Positions 37,591 through 45,490 of a DNA stretch of 64,000 nt are shown in pieces (position 1 is the first letter of the stretch; every line of letters begins with the position of its first letter). Made by a program: the position numbers and the translations under genes. Under the pieces are notes generated by a model. It made no database searches. It was not told the DNA's origin and saw only the letters and a program-made list of their open reading frames with translations. This stretch comes from JAVWIF01 sp036639635 (GTDB lineage Bacteria; Bacillota_I; Bacilli_A; Erysipelotrichales; Erysipelotrichaceae), in assembly GCA_036639635.1 (NCBI GenBank), contig JAVWIF010000003.1, forward strand, positions 1 through 64,000, given 5' to 3'.

Positions 37591-38433
37591 TTAAGCTACC
37601 TCCTTATTCATTAAATTACAACCAGCTTCACGCTCATGTGCTTCAAAATCACGGTATGTAGCGCCTCTAGACATAGCTTCATCAAAATCTACTTCATGCC
37701 CATCAAAATCAGGCCCATCAACACATGCAAATTTTGTGACTCCTCCAACACTTAAACGACAACCCCCACACATGCCAGTTCCATCAATCATAATTGGATT
37801 CATACTAACAATCGTTTTAATGTTATATTTCTTTGTTAATTGACATACAAATTTCATCATAATAAGTGGTCCAATTGCAATTACTTCATCGAACTCTTCA
37901 CCTTTTTGAATTAATTCTTCTAATACGTTTGTAACCAATCCTTTTGTTCCCGTACTTCCATCATCACTTACTAAATAAGAATGTGTACTTACTTTTTTGA
38001 AATCCTCTTCTAAGATAACTAACTCAGAATTTCTAAATCCAGTAATTACAGTAACATCTGTTCCATTGTCGAATAAAGCTTTGGCAGTAGGATAAGCAAT
38101 TGCACATCCAACGCCTCCTCCAATAACACAAACTTTTTTCAATCCATCTACATGAGAAGGATTTCCTAAAGGTCCAACAAAATCTAAAATTTCATCGTTT
38201 ACTTCCAATGTATTTAATAACATTGTCGTTTTACCAACAATTTGGAAAATAATCGTAATTGTTCCATTTAATCGATCATAGTCGGCAATTGTTAAAGGAA
38301 TACGTTCCCCATTTTCATGAACACGAAGAATAATAAATTGACCAGCTGCCGCTTTTTTTGCGACTGCAGGTGCGTCAATTACCATTTTTGTAACTGTTGG
38401 ATTTAATATTTCTTTCTTTAAAATTTTATACAT
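37591..38433 (-). CDS. nfnA: NfnA: small subunit (NADH/ferredoxin side) of bifurcating transhydrogenase
   Basis: Ferredoxin-NADP reductase-like protein of 280 residues. The FAD/NAD domain has VCVIGGGVGCAIAYP near 105, and the C-terminal 2Fe-2S cysteines lie in DGTGMCGGCRL and FACVDGPDF. It could also be read as a PyrK- or sulfide dehydrogenase-like subunit, but the 1-nt spacing to nfnB favours Nfn, which balances NADH, NADPH and ferredoxin in anaerobes. It is first gene of the pair. Confidence 0.88.
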   Translation of the reverse strand: MYKILKKEILNPTVTKMVIDAPAVAKKAAAGQFIILRVHENGERIPLTIADYDRLNGTITIIFQIVGKTTMLLNTLEVNDEILDFVGPLGNPSHVDGLKKVCVIGGGVGCAIAYPTAKALFDNGTDVTVITGFRNSELVILEEDFKKVSTHSYLVSDDGSTGTKGLVTNVLEELIQKGEEFDEVIAIGPLIMMKFVCQLTKKYNIKTIVSMNPIMIDGTGMCGGCRLSVGGVTKFACVDGPDFDGHEVDFDEAMSRGATYRDFEAHEREAGCNLMNKEVA

Positions 38434-38496
38434 TGACTCTCCTTTCTGAAATGATCATTACAAAATTGTACAATGCATTTCATAACACATATCACT

Positions 38497-38525
38497 ATTT
38501 TACCTTGTTTGTACGCTTTGTGCAA
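38497..38525 (-). promoter_or_regulatory. nfnAB promoter
   Basis: Minus-strand TTGCAC (38520-38525), a 17-nt spacer and TAAAAT (38497-38502), about 65 nt upstream of nfnA. No clear Rex operator was recognised. Confidence 0.6.
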
Positions 38526-38608
38526 TATCAAAAGTAATAAATTTAACGGTTAGTAAACCAGTTTACTTTGTGTTCTGATATTCCTTTATATATCTAACTT
38601 AAAGAAGA

Positions 38609-39376
38609 CTAGACAATATTGTTGCACTCATGAACAATAGAAAGCATTTTTTTTAATTCTTCAACCTGTAATTGACCAGGAGCACTGGTTTCATTTAAGG
38701 CACCAAAAGTAAGTGCAGAGCCAAATACTTCCCCACATATTCTAGAAATCACACCAAGCTCTCCCATGGACATCGTAATAATTGGACAATTGCTATTCTG
38801 TTGCATTTTATGAGTTACACATAAAAGCGTCATTACGTCTTGTTTGTTTATTGGCATCAGCGCAATTTTAAAAATATCAGCGCCTAGTTCTTGCATTTGC
38901 ATAAAACGATTAAGAAGAATACTTTCGTTAGGTGTTTGTTTAAAATCATGGTTTGAAAGAATTACTTTACAGTTATTACTATGTGCTTCGTTAATACAAT
39001 CTTGAAGTTCATTTTTTTCATGAAATAATTCAAGATCTACAATATCAGTTTTACCACTTCTTATTAAGCTTTTATTTAAGGCGAGATAATAGGAGGATGG
39101 AATTGCCTTACATCCACCTTCTTCAAGGGAACGAAAAGTGGTAATAAGTGGCATATTCGGCAATTTATTATGTATGATTTCCAACATTTCCAAACACTTA
39201 TGAATATCTTCAACCTCTTTAAAATAATCTAAACGCCATTCTACAACGTCAATAGGTGTATGTAGAATCGTCGCAATTTCCGTGCATATTTCATGCCTGT
39301 TTGAGCCAAGCAAGGAAACACAAATTTTTGGGATGCCGTTTCCTATAGTTACATTTTTTATGATAACTGGTTGCAT
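38609..39376 (-). CDS. aroD: 3-dehydroquinate dehydratase, type I
   Basis: Schiff-base dehydroquinase of 255 residues, third step of the shikimate pathway. EWRLDYF near 48, the His in SNHDF and the catalytic Lys in IFKIALMP are the family active-site segments, and the late SAPGQL is conserved. A longer frame to 39526 exists, but GGAAGGAAG precedes the ATG at 39376. It is divergent from the aroE-aroK operon, sharing a 331-nt intergenic region that contains the attenuator. Confidence 0.94.
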   Translation of the reverse strand: MQPVIIKNVTIGNGIPKICVSLLGSNRHEICTEIATILHTPIDVVEWRLDYFKEVEDIHKCLEMLEIIHNKLPNMPLITTFRSLEEGGCKAIPSSYYLALNKSLIRSGKTDIVDLELFHEKNELQDCINEAHSNNCKVILSNHDFKQTPNESILLNRFMQMQELGADIFKIALMPINKQDVMTLLCVTHKMQQNSNCPIITMSMGELGVISRICGEVFGSALTFGALNETSAPGQLQVEELKKMLSIVHECNNIV

Positions 39377-39489
39377 TATATTCTTCCTTCCTTTTATATT
39401 TTTTATTATTATAACAGTTTTGATTAAGGAATACGAGTGAATTTGTTTCATTGTTTTCTTGTAAAAAAATGAAAATAATACGATGGCAC

Positions 39490-39518
39490 TTGCATTCCAT
39501 ATCATATTGTTGTATTCT
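39490..39518 (+). promoter_or_regulatory. Promoter of the aro operon leader
   Basis: TTGCAT (39490-39495), a 17-nt spacer and TATTCT (39513-39518). Transcription would start near 39525, just before the leader-peptide ribosome site. Confidence 0.65.
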
Positions 39519-39541
39519 ATTAACAACGAGGAGTGATGAAC

Positions 39542-39589
39542 GTGAACATTTCAACACTATTAACATCTTATTTTTTTACCTTTAGATAG
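39542..39589 (+). CDS. Aromatic leader peptide (attenuator)
   Basis: A 15-residue frame, MNISTLLTSYFFTFR, starts at GTG and ends with TAG. GAGGAG at 39528-39533 lies 8 nt before the GTG; an upstream in-frame ATG at 39536 is too close to it. Four of five consecutive codons near the end are Tyr, Phe, Phe, (Thr), Phe. The stop codon touches the first base of a long RNA hairpin, and a terminator follows. It precedes genes for aromatic amino acid synthesis, so it should sense charged tRNA-Phe and tRNA-Tyr by ribosome stalling. Inferred, not shown. Confidence 0.65.
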   Translation: MNISTLLTSYFFTFR

Positions 39590-39677
39590 CCCTGAAAAAA
39601 GCCATATGTAGACGATGGTGATTTTACTTTTCAGGGCAATAAAAAACATCAGACACATTTACGTTGATGTTTTTTTT
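39589..39677 (+). promoter_or_regulatory. Attenuator RNA structures upstream of aroE-aroK
   Basis: Hairpin 1 has perfect 10-bp arms, GCCCTGAAAA (39589-39598) and its complement (39628-39637), with inner GCCAT/ATGGT pairing (39601-39605 with 39615-39619). A terminator follows: AAAAAACATCA (39641-39651) pairs with TGATGTTTTTT (39665-39675) and ends in a T run. A possible antiterminator pairs GATG..TTTT (39614-39625) with AAAAAACATC (39641-39650), which would be excluded when hairpin 1 forms. This gives a classic stall-dependent switch. Confidence 0.65.
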
Positions 39678-39707
39678 ATGAAACAACACAAGAAAAGAGG
39701 TTTGGAT

Positions 39708-40979
39708 ATGAAATATGGACTCATTGGTGAACATTTAAATCATAGTTTTTCAAAAGAAATTCATGAACGATTGGCTTCTTATACGTATGATTTAATGCCA
39801 CTGAATCAAGAAGAATTCAAAAACTTTATGATTCAAAAAGATTTTTGCGCTATCAATGTTACGATTCCTTATAAAAAAAGTGTGATTCCCTATTTAGATG
39901 AAATGGATAAACACGCATTAGAAATTGGTGCTGTTAATACGATTGTAAATACAAATGGTATCCTGAAAGGATTTAACACGGATTTTACAGGTTTCCTATA
40001 TACCTTACAAAAGCACAATATTTGTGTTGCACAAAAAAAAGTAATAGTATTAGGCAACGGTGGTGCAAGTGCTGCAATTCAAGCTGTTTTAAAAGCAGAA
40101 CAAGCGAATCAAATTATTATAGTAAATAGAACGCAAAAAGATGGTGCTATTACTTACGAAGAAGTATTTGAAAGACATCTAGATGCGCAGTTTATAATTA
40201 ACACCTCACCGATTGGGATGTTTCCAAATAATGAAAACTCCCCTATCGATTTATCAGCGTTTAAGCAATGTGAAAGTGTCGTGGATATTATTTATAATCC
40301 ATTAAAGACGGCACTTTGTGTGCAAGCAGAAATGTTAAAAATTAAACATGTGAATGGATTAGAAATGTTAATTGGGCAAGCCAAACAAGCAGTTGAATAC
40401 TTCTTAAATGAAAAATTAGATGATTCCTTAATTGATGATATCTATCTAGATATGCTTAAAAACCGTTGTAATTTAGTACTGATAGGAATGCCTAGTGCTG
40501 GTAAAACCTCTATTGGAAGACAATTAGGAAAACGTTTGCATAAAGATTTCATAGACCTTGATGAAGCTATTATTAAAAAAGCGGGAATGAAAATTCCACA
40601 AATATTTGAAACACTAGGAGAAGAAGGGTTTCGCAAGTTAGAATATGATGTCACTAAAGAAGTCGCAAAACTAAACAACAAAGTGATTGCTAGTGGCGGT
40701 GGTATTGTTAAAAATCAACAAAATATTACGAATTTAAAGCAAAATGGAAACATTTATTTTATTGATCGTGATATGAGCAAACTCATTAATGACGATCCTA
40801 ATCGTCCATTATCAAGTTCTCAAGAAGCTTTACATATTATGTACAAAGAACGTTATCCTTTATATAAAGCGTGTGCAGACTTCATTATTCCTAATAATGA
40901 AGATATGGAAAGTGCCATAGATAAAATTATAACTGACTATATGACATCATTAAATAAAAATGAAAGTGGAGGAAAATGA
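39708..40979 (+). CDS. Fused shikimate dehydrogenase-shikimate kinase (AroE-AroK)
   Basis: Bifunctional protein of 423 residues for steps four and five of the shikimate pathway. Residues 1-245 are AroE: HSFSKEIH, NVTIPYK with catalytic Lys56, GFNTDF with Asp92, the NADP loop GNGGAS near 117 and INTSPIGM. Residues 254-423 are a shikimate kinase with P-loop GMPSAGKT (260-267), DLDE (283-286), GEEGFRKLE and SGGGIV. A frame opening at 39615 lies within the terminator region; AAGAGG precedes the ATG at 39708. The next gene starts one base after its stop. Confidence 0.94.
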   Translation: MKYGLIGEHLNHSFSKEIHERLASYTYDLMPLNQEEFKNFMIQKDFCAINVTIPYKKSVIPYLDEMDKHALEIGAVNTIVNTNGILKGFNTDFTGFLYTLQKHNICVAQKKVIVLGNGGASAAIQAVLKAEQANQIIIVNRTQKDGAITYEEVFERHLDAQFIINTSPIGMFPNNENSPIDLSAFKQCESVVDIIYNPLKTALCVQAEMLKIKHVNGLEMLIGQAKQAVEYFLNEKLDDSLIDDIYLDMLKNRCNLVLIGMPSAGKTSIGRQLGKRLHKDFIDLDEAIIKKAGMKIPQIFETLGEEGFRKLEYDVTKEVAKLNNKVIASGGGIVKNQQNITNLKQNGNIYFIDRDMSKLINDDPNRPLSSSQEALHIMYKERYPLYKACADFIIPNNEDMESAIDKIITDYMTSLNKNESGGK

Positions 40980-40980
40980 T

Positions 40981-41997
40981 ATGATTATAACCTTAAAAAA
41001 AGATGCACCAAAAAATGAAGTTGATAAATTAATGAAAGGATTTGAAGCCAAAGGATTATGTGTCACAATGATTCATGGAGACGATTTTAATGTATTTGGA
41101 CTTGTTGGTGATACTTCTAAACTAGATGAAAAATTAATAAAAGCCCACCCTTTTGTTGAGCATGTAACACGTATTGCAGCTCCTTATAAAAAAGCCAATC
41201 GTTTATTTCATCCTGAAGATACAATTGTAGATGTTGCAGGTATCAAAATTGGTGGACATGAAAAAATCGTAATTATTGGAGGTCCTTGTTCTGTTGAAGG
41301 AGATAGCCAAATTATGGAAATTGCCAAAGAGGTAAAACTTGCTGGTGGTGAGATGTTACGTGGAGGTGCTTATAAGCCAAGAACAAGCCCTTATGCTTTT
41401 CAAGGTATGGGAAGTGATGGAATTGCTTGTATGGAACACGCACGAAAAACCTATCAATTACCAATTGTTTCTGAACTTATGAGTATTGATAAAATTGATG
41501 AATTTGTAGAACATGTTGATCTTATTCAAATTGGTGCACGTAATATGCAAAACTTCGATTTATTGAAAGCCGTTGGACGAGTAAATAAACCTGTATTATT
41601 AAAACGTGGATTAGCAAACACAATAGAAGAGTGGATTATGGCTGCTGAATATATAATGTCTGAAGGAAATGAAAATGTAATCTTCTGTGAGCGTGGTATT
41701 CGTACCTTTGAAACATATACACGAAACACCTTAGATTTAAGTGTTATTCCAATACTTAAAGCAAAGACTCACTTACCTATTATTATCGATCCAAGCCATG
41801 CGACTGGTGATTGGCGTTTGGTAGAATCCGCAAGTCTAGCAGCGATTGCTGCAGGTGCAGATGGATTGATTATTGAAGTTCATAATGACCCTGAAAATGC
41901 TTGGAGTGATGGTGCCCAATCTTTAAAGCCTGATCGTTTTAAAGAAGTTATTGAAAAAGGTAAAAAAATAGCCCAAGTTATTGGGCGTGATATGTAA
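40981..41997 (+). CDS. aroF: DAHP synthase, type I-beta, with ferredoxin-like N-terminal domain
   Basis: 3-deoxy-7-phosphoheptulonate synthase of 338 residues, the first step of aromatic synthesis. The first about 70 residues form the ferredoxin-like regulatory domain of the Thermotoga type, which in known enzymes gives Phe/Tyr feedback inhibition. The barrel has IGGPCSVEG, GAYKPRTSPYAFQG, the GARNMQNF segment, LLKRG and DPSHATG. GGAGG lies 7 nt before the ATG at 40981; the frame extends slightly further upstream into the previous gene. It is second in the attenuated operon. Confidence 0.95.
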   Translation: MIITLKKDAPKNEVDKLMKGFEAKGLCVTMIHGDDFNVFGLVGDTSKLDEKLIKAHPFVEHVTRIAAPYKKANRLFHPEDTIVDVAGIKIGGHEKIVIIGGPCSVEGDSQIMEIAKEVKLAGGEMLRGGAYKPRTSPYAFQGMGSDGIACMEHARKTYQLPIVSELMSIDKIDEFVEHVDLIQIGARNMQNFDLLKAVGRVNKPVLLKRGLANTIEEWIMAAEYIMSEGNENVIFCERGIRTFETYTRNTLDLSVIPILKAKTHLPIIIDPSHATGDWRLVESASLAAIAAGADGLIIEVHNDPENAWSDGAQSLKPDRFKEVIEKGKKIAQVIGRDM

Positions 41998-42000
41998 ATT

Positions 42001-42026
42001 AAAACTGCAAATTTGCAGTTTTTTAT
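42001..42026. terminator. Terminator between aroF and M42 peptidase gene
   Basis: A palindromic AAAACTGCAAATTTGCAGTTTT hairpin (11-bp arms, positions 42001-42022) is followed by T residues on the plus strand. It can also serve the convergent gene, whose stop codon it touches. Confidence 0.7.
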
Positions 42027-43063
42027 AAAAACGGATCAAAATTAAAGCTTTCATCAAATCTTACCAAGAATTCAGCAAGTACAGCAATAATTTCTTCCAT
42101 ATCTTGATAACTCGCACTTTCAATAGAAGAATGCATATAACGTAATGGAATAGAAATTAAAGCAATGGGTACACCCCCGTTGGTAAAGTGAACAACATCA
42201 CCATCAGTTCCAGCTTTTCCTGCAAATACTTCCCATTGGACGTGCATGTCCAACTCTTTCGCAATACTAGTTAAAGCCTCATTAAGTTTTGTATTTATCA
42301 TGCTACTTTTACATAAAACAAGACCACCATCTAAATCAACTCTTCCACTACTGTACTCACTAATACTTGCATAATCACTTGCAAATGTTACATCCACAAT
42401 GATGGCACATGATGGTTTAACATAGCTTGCGCAATGATAAGCTCCACGCATGGTTGTTTCTTCTCCAACAGTTGTAGCTGCGTATATTCCACATGTTGCT
42501 TTTAATTCTTTCGCACGTTTTAATGCTTCCAATATAATAAAAGCTCCAATACGATCATCTAAAGCACGTCCACAGAAATGATTGTTGAGTAAATCTTTTG
42601 ATGAAGTTGCTGCACACACACTATCTCCAATAGCAACATAGCTACTTGCTTCTTCTTTGCTTTTTGCCCCAATATCAATTGATATATCTTCTATCCCAAT
42701 TGCGCTAGATTTTTCTAATGCTGCAGTTGTCACGACAATTCCAGCCAAAACAGTATCTTTTGTCATGATTTGTACATGCGTTCCCAAGTACAAAACCGGG
42801 TGAATTCCTCCCGCTTTTGTAACTTTCAACATACCATCACTTGTAATATTCGTTACTAAAAATCCAATTTCATCAATATGTCCACATAACAATACCTTTG
42901 CTTTACTTGATGGATTTAAAATACTAATCACATCTCCTGTATTATCATGGTGAATTTTATCACAACATTCACTCATATAAGCCATTACTTTCTTTTGTAA
43001 TGCTATTTCATTACCAGAAACACTTGGCGTTTCTAACATTTCTTTTAAAAATTCTTTATTCAT
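42023..43063 (-). CDS. M42 family metallopeptidase (glutamyl aminopeptidase/endoglucanase type)
   Basis: Tetrahedral aminopeptidase family protein of 346 residues. Likely metal and catalytic sites are GHIDEIG (near 60), GRALDDRIG, VGEETTMRGA, VDVTFASD and the late His in RYMHSS. The family trims peptides in the cytosol with two Zn or Co ions; some members are misnamed cellulase M. Usual bacterial motif QEEVGLRGA is replaced by GEETTMRGA, keeping the two acidic residues. It lies directly after the DUF2809 gene with no gap. Confidence 0.9.
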   Translation of the reverse strand: MNKEFLKEMLETPSVSGNEIALQKKVMAYMSECCDKIHHDNTGDVISILNPSSKAKVLLCGHIDEIGFLVTNITSDGMLKVTKAGGIHPVLYLGTHVQIMTKDTVLAGIVVTTAALEKSSAIGIEDISIDIGAKSKEEASSYVAIGDSVCAATSSKDLLNNHFCGRALDDRIGAFIILEALKRAKELKATCGIYAATTVGEETTMRGAYHCASYVKPSCAIIVDVTFASDYASISEYSSGRVDLDGGLVLCKSSMINTKLNEALTSIAKELDMHVQWEVFAGKAGTDGDVVHFTNGGVPIALISIPLRYMHSSIESASYQDMEEIIAVLAEFLVRFDESFNFDPFL

Positions 43064-43444
43064 TTAATTTTTCTCCTTTAAGCATCCTTTTTCTAGTATA
43101 ACCATACTCATTACACCTACACAATAACATAATAAATCACTCCATATAAATCCTTGTCCAATCAAATAACGCAACCACGTTGTTCGAGCGTACACCAACC
43201 AATTCAAGTTTAAACATTGACTTCCTTCTATAAGAAAGCAAAATATAATACTAAAGAAACCAATTTTCTTTATATTCCAACTTGGAAAACAAATAGCAAT
43301 TCCAATATACACCATCATCGCATAGAGAACATCTCCACCATATTTATGAAAAATAAAAGGTTGAGGGTATCTCGTTCGAGAATACAATCCTAAAAAAATA
43401 ACGAACATCAGAAGTAAAATATAGTATATACGCTTACGTTTCAA
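43064..43444 (-). CDS. DUF2809 family membrane protein
   Basis: Protein of 126 residues with four hydrophobic segments. The GLYSRTRY near the start and the GGDVLYAMMVY segment are typical of DUF2809. Function is unknown. The start is TTG at 43444, preceded by AGGAGG at good distance. It abuts the M42 gene (next base), suggesting co-transcription. Confidence 0.75.
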   Translation of the reverse strand: MKRKRIYYILLLMFVIFLGLYSRTRYPQPFIFHKYGGDVLYAMMVYIGIAICFPSWNIKKIGFFSIIFCFLIEGSQCLNLNWLVYARTTWLRYLIGQGFIWSDLLCYCVGVMSMVILEKGCLKEKN

Positions 43445-43460
43445 TGGCCTTCCTCCTAAG

Positions 43461-43482
43461 AAAAAGAGTGATTGCTCACTCT
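43461..43482 (-). terminator. Terminator after degV gene
   Basis: AGAGTGA/TCACTCT arms (43476-43482 with 43465-43471), a four-base loop and a T run on the minus strand, overlapping the stop codon of the DegV gene. Confidence 0.65.
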
Positions 43483-44314
43483 ACTTTAAAATATATTGAA
43501 CAGCAATACAATGTGGTCCACCCTGCGTAATAAAAGCATGTGATAATTTAAGAATTTCAATACTAGCTCCATGACAGTATTGTTCAATGCGCTCTTTCAT
43601 ATGTAATGCATCTTCTAATGCATCTGCATGAGAAATATAAACCTTATAGTTTTCATTTACGCCGTGTTGTTCAAAGTATTCTCCAATGTTTTGTGCAGCT
43701 TTGCTAAGTGTTCTAACAATGGATTGTTTATCTAATCGGCTTCCTTCTTGTACTGCTTCCATAATTGGTTTTAACTTTAAAAGACCACCAATACTAGCAG
43801 CTGCAGGTTTTAAACGCCCCCCCCGCTTTAAGAAACTAAAATCTTGTGGGATTAAGAAAGAATGTTCATGCGCCATACTTTGTAATAAGGAATCCACAAT
43901 TTCTTGAAGTCGCTTACCTTCATCACGTAACTTAACTGCTTTCTCAACTAAATAACGGTGAGGTCCACACAACGTTCTTGAATTCAATACATAAATATCT
44001 GCTTTATTATCAGCTTGTTCTTTTGCCATACACGCAGTCTGATAGGTACCAGATAATCCATCAGCCATACAGATGTTTAAAATTTCTTCACCCTTCACTG
44101 CTTCATAAGCAGCAGCCACATCGCCTATTGGCGGTTGTGAACTACTAGGGATTCCTCCCTTATGAATTTCTTCAATAAATTCAGCAGTATCCGAACAAAG
44201 ATCCTTATATTGCTTGTTGTTAATTGTAACATTTAAAGGAAGAACACAAACTCCCATTTTCTTACCTTCTTCAATCGTAAATAATGCAGACGTGTCAGTT
44301 ATAATTTTTACCAT
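43481..44314 (-). CDS. DegV family fatty-acid binding protein
   Basis: Protein of 277 residues with the DegV fold. It begins VKIITDTSA, contains the SSQPPIGD segment and PQDFSFLKRGGRLKPAAA, and ends with the HAFITQGGPHCIAV region. Family members bind fatty acids, and FakB-type ones present them to the kinase FakA for phosphorylation. Which partner it serves here is unknown; no fakA is nearby. Confidence 0.88.
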   Translation of the reverse strand: MVKIITDTSALFTIEEGKKMGVCVLPLNVTINNKQYKDLCSDTAEFIEEIHKGGIPSSSQPPIGDVAAAYEAVKGEEILNICMADGLSGTYQTACMAKEQADNKADIYVLNSRTLCGPHRYLVEKAVKLRDEGKRLQEIVDSLLQSMAHEHSFLIPQDFSFLKRGGRLKPAAASIGGLLKLKPIMEAVQEGSRLDKQSIVRTLSKAAQNIGEYFEQHGVNENYKVYISHADALEDALHMKERIEQYCHGASIEILKLSHAFITQGGPHCIAVQYILK

Positions 44315-44332
44315 GGTTTTTTACCCTTTTCC

Positions 44333-45013
44333 TTACTTTATCAGATTTAAACGTTGTTTATAGTCAGGCATATAATTTTCAATGATTTGATAAAAAGCTT
44401 TTGAATGATTTGGTTGAATAAAATGAATAAATTCATGTAATACTACATATTCAATAAATTCAAACGGATAATGAATTAATTTTTTATTAAGCGTAATGGA
44501 ATTTTTAACTGGAGTACAACTTCCCCATCGACTTTTCATATCACGAATTTTAACTTCAGGAAACGTTAAACAATAATTTCCTAAGGAACGATAGGTTAAA
44601 TTCACTACATCCATAAATACATCTTTACAAAGTTTATCTAAAAATTGCCGAACTACTTTTTCACAATTAGCGCCTTCTTTACATTGGACATAGAGTGTCG
44701 TTTTATCATAACTAACATGATTATATTTCCCACTCATTTTCTTGATTTTTAAAACATCCCCAAACAATTGTAAATGTTGTTCATCATACAAAACATTTTG
44801 AGAACGTTCTGTAATGGTCTTTTGATGAAGAATAATCCATTGTACCTTGCTTGATACAAAATCATCAATTTTTTCCATAGGGACAAAAGGATTTGCGCTT
44901 ACGACAATTTCTCCTTGATGAGAAATTCGCATGTTAATATTTTTCACTTGCTTAATAATCAATGTATAGGTAATCGGATATTTTTTGCATTGGATGACTT
45001 TTTTCGTGTTCAT
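44333..45013 (-). CDS. YgjP-type (DUF45, SprT-like) metallopeptidase
   Basis: Protein of 226 residues, WLM/YgjP group. The zinc motif is VVLHEFIHF with HExxH-like HEFIH, and RDMKSRWGSC is the conserved family stretch. A third ligand is probably the His in NHSKAFY. Physiological role is unclear. It has no evident operon partner; 254 nt of AT-rich, gene-free DNA separates it from the next gene. Confidence 0.85.
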   Translation of the reverse strand: MNTKKVIQCKKYPITYTLIIKQVKNINMRISHQGEIVVSANPFVPMEKIDDFVSSKVQWIILHQKTITERSQNVLYDEQHLQLFGDVLKIKKMSGKYNHVSYDKTTLYVQCKEGANCEKVVRQFLDKLCKDVFMDVVNLTYRSLGNYCLTFPEVKIRDMKSRWGSCTPVKNSITLNKKLIHYPFEFIEYVVLHEFIHFIQPNHSKAFYQIIENYMPDYKQRLNLIK

Positions 45014-45234
45014 GTATTGACTACCCTTTCCATTGATACTATTATCTCATATTATAATGAATAAATACATCAATTTATTACAATTTATATTAACAGTTAC
45101 TACCAATTGAGTTAAAAAAAATAACAATCATAATAAAATAGCTATTATAAAAATTATTATCTGTTAAGATGTTCTATGATTATAGCATTAATTTATATCT
45201 AATAGTATTTTAATTTAAAAAAATTTTTAAATTA

Positions 45235-45243
45235 TGCTATAAT
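45235..45243 (+). promoter_or_regulatory. Putative extended -10 promoter for zinc-ribbon gene
   Basis: TGCTATAAT lies 25 nt upstream of the ATG at 45268, followed by CAGGAGGG as ribosome site. The preceding bases from 45014 are AT-rich with nothing recognisable. Confidence 0.55.
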
Positions 45244-45267
45244 ATTGCAAACAGGAGGGAAAGTTAA

Positions 45268-45480
45268 ATGGATAAAATACAATATGTTTGTGTAAAGTGT
45301 GGAAATAGCGAATTTGTTAGTGATCAAATTCAAACAACTGGCGGTGATTTGGCTAAATTGTTTGATGTACAAAACAAAAAATTTATTACTATATCTTGTG
45401 CAAAATGTGGATATACAGAACTATATAAAGAGCAAAGTGATGATGCTTTAAATATCCTAGATCTTTTAACAAGTAATTAA
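45268..45480 (+). CDS. Zinc-ribbon nucleic-acid-binding protein
   Basis: Protein of 70 residues with CVKCGNSEF near the start and CAKCGYTELY after about 40 residues, a four-cysteine ribbon found in small Bacillota proteins of unknown function. The C-terminus NILDLL is acidic. It is probably co-transcribed with the radical SAM gene that follows after 10 nt. Confidence 0.8.
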   Translation: MDKIQYVCVKCGNSEFVSDQIQTTGGDLAKLFDVQNKKFITISCAKCGYTELYKEQSDDALNILDLLTSN

Positions 45481-45490
45481 TACCAAGTAT

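Noticed and set aside
45014..45267. AT-rich 254-base gap as a possible small RNA or origin
   Set aside because: No stable hairpins, iterons or DnaA boxes could be identified; only the promoter of the zinc-ribbon gene is supportable.
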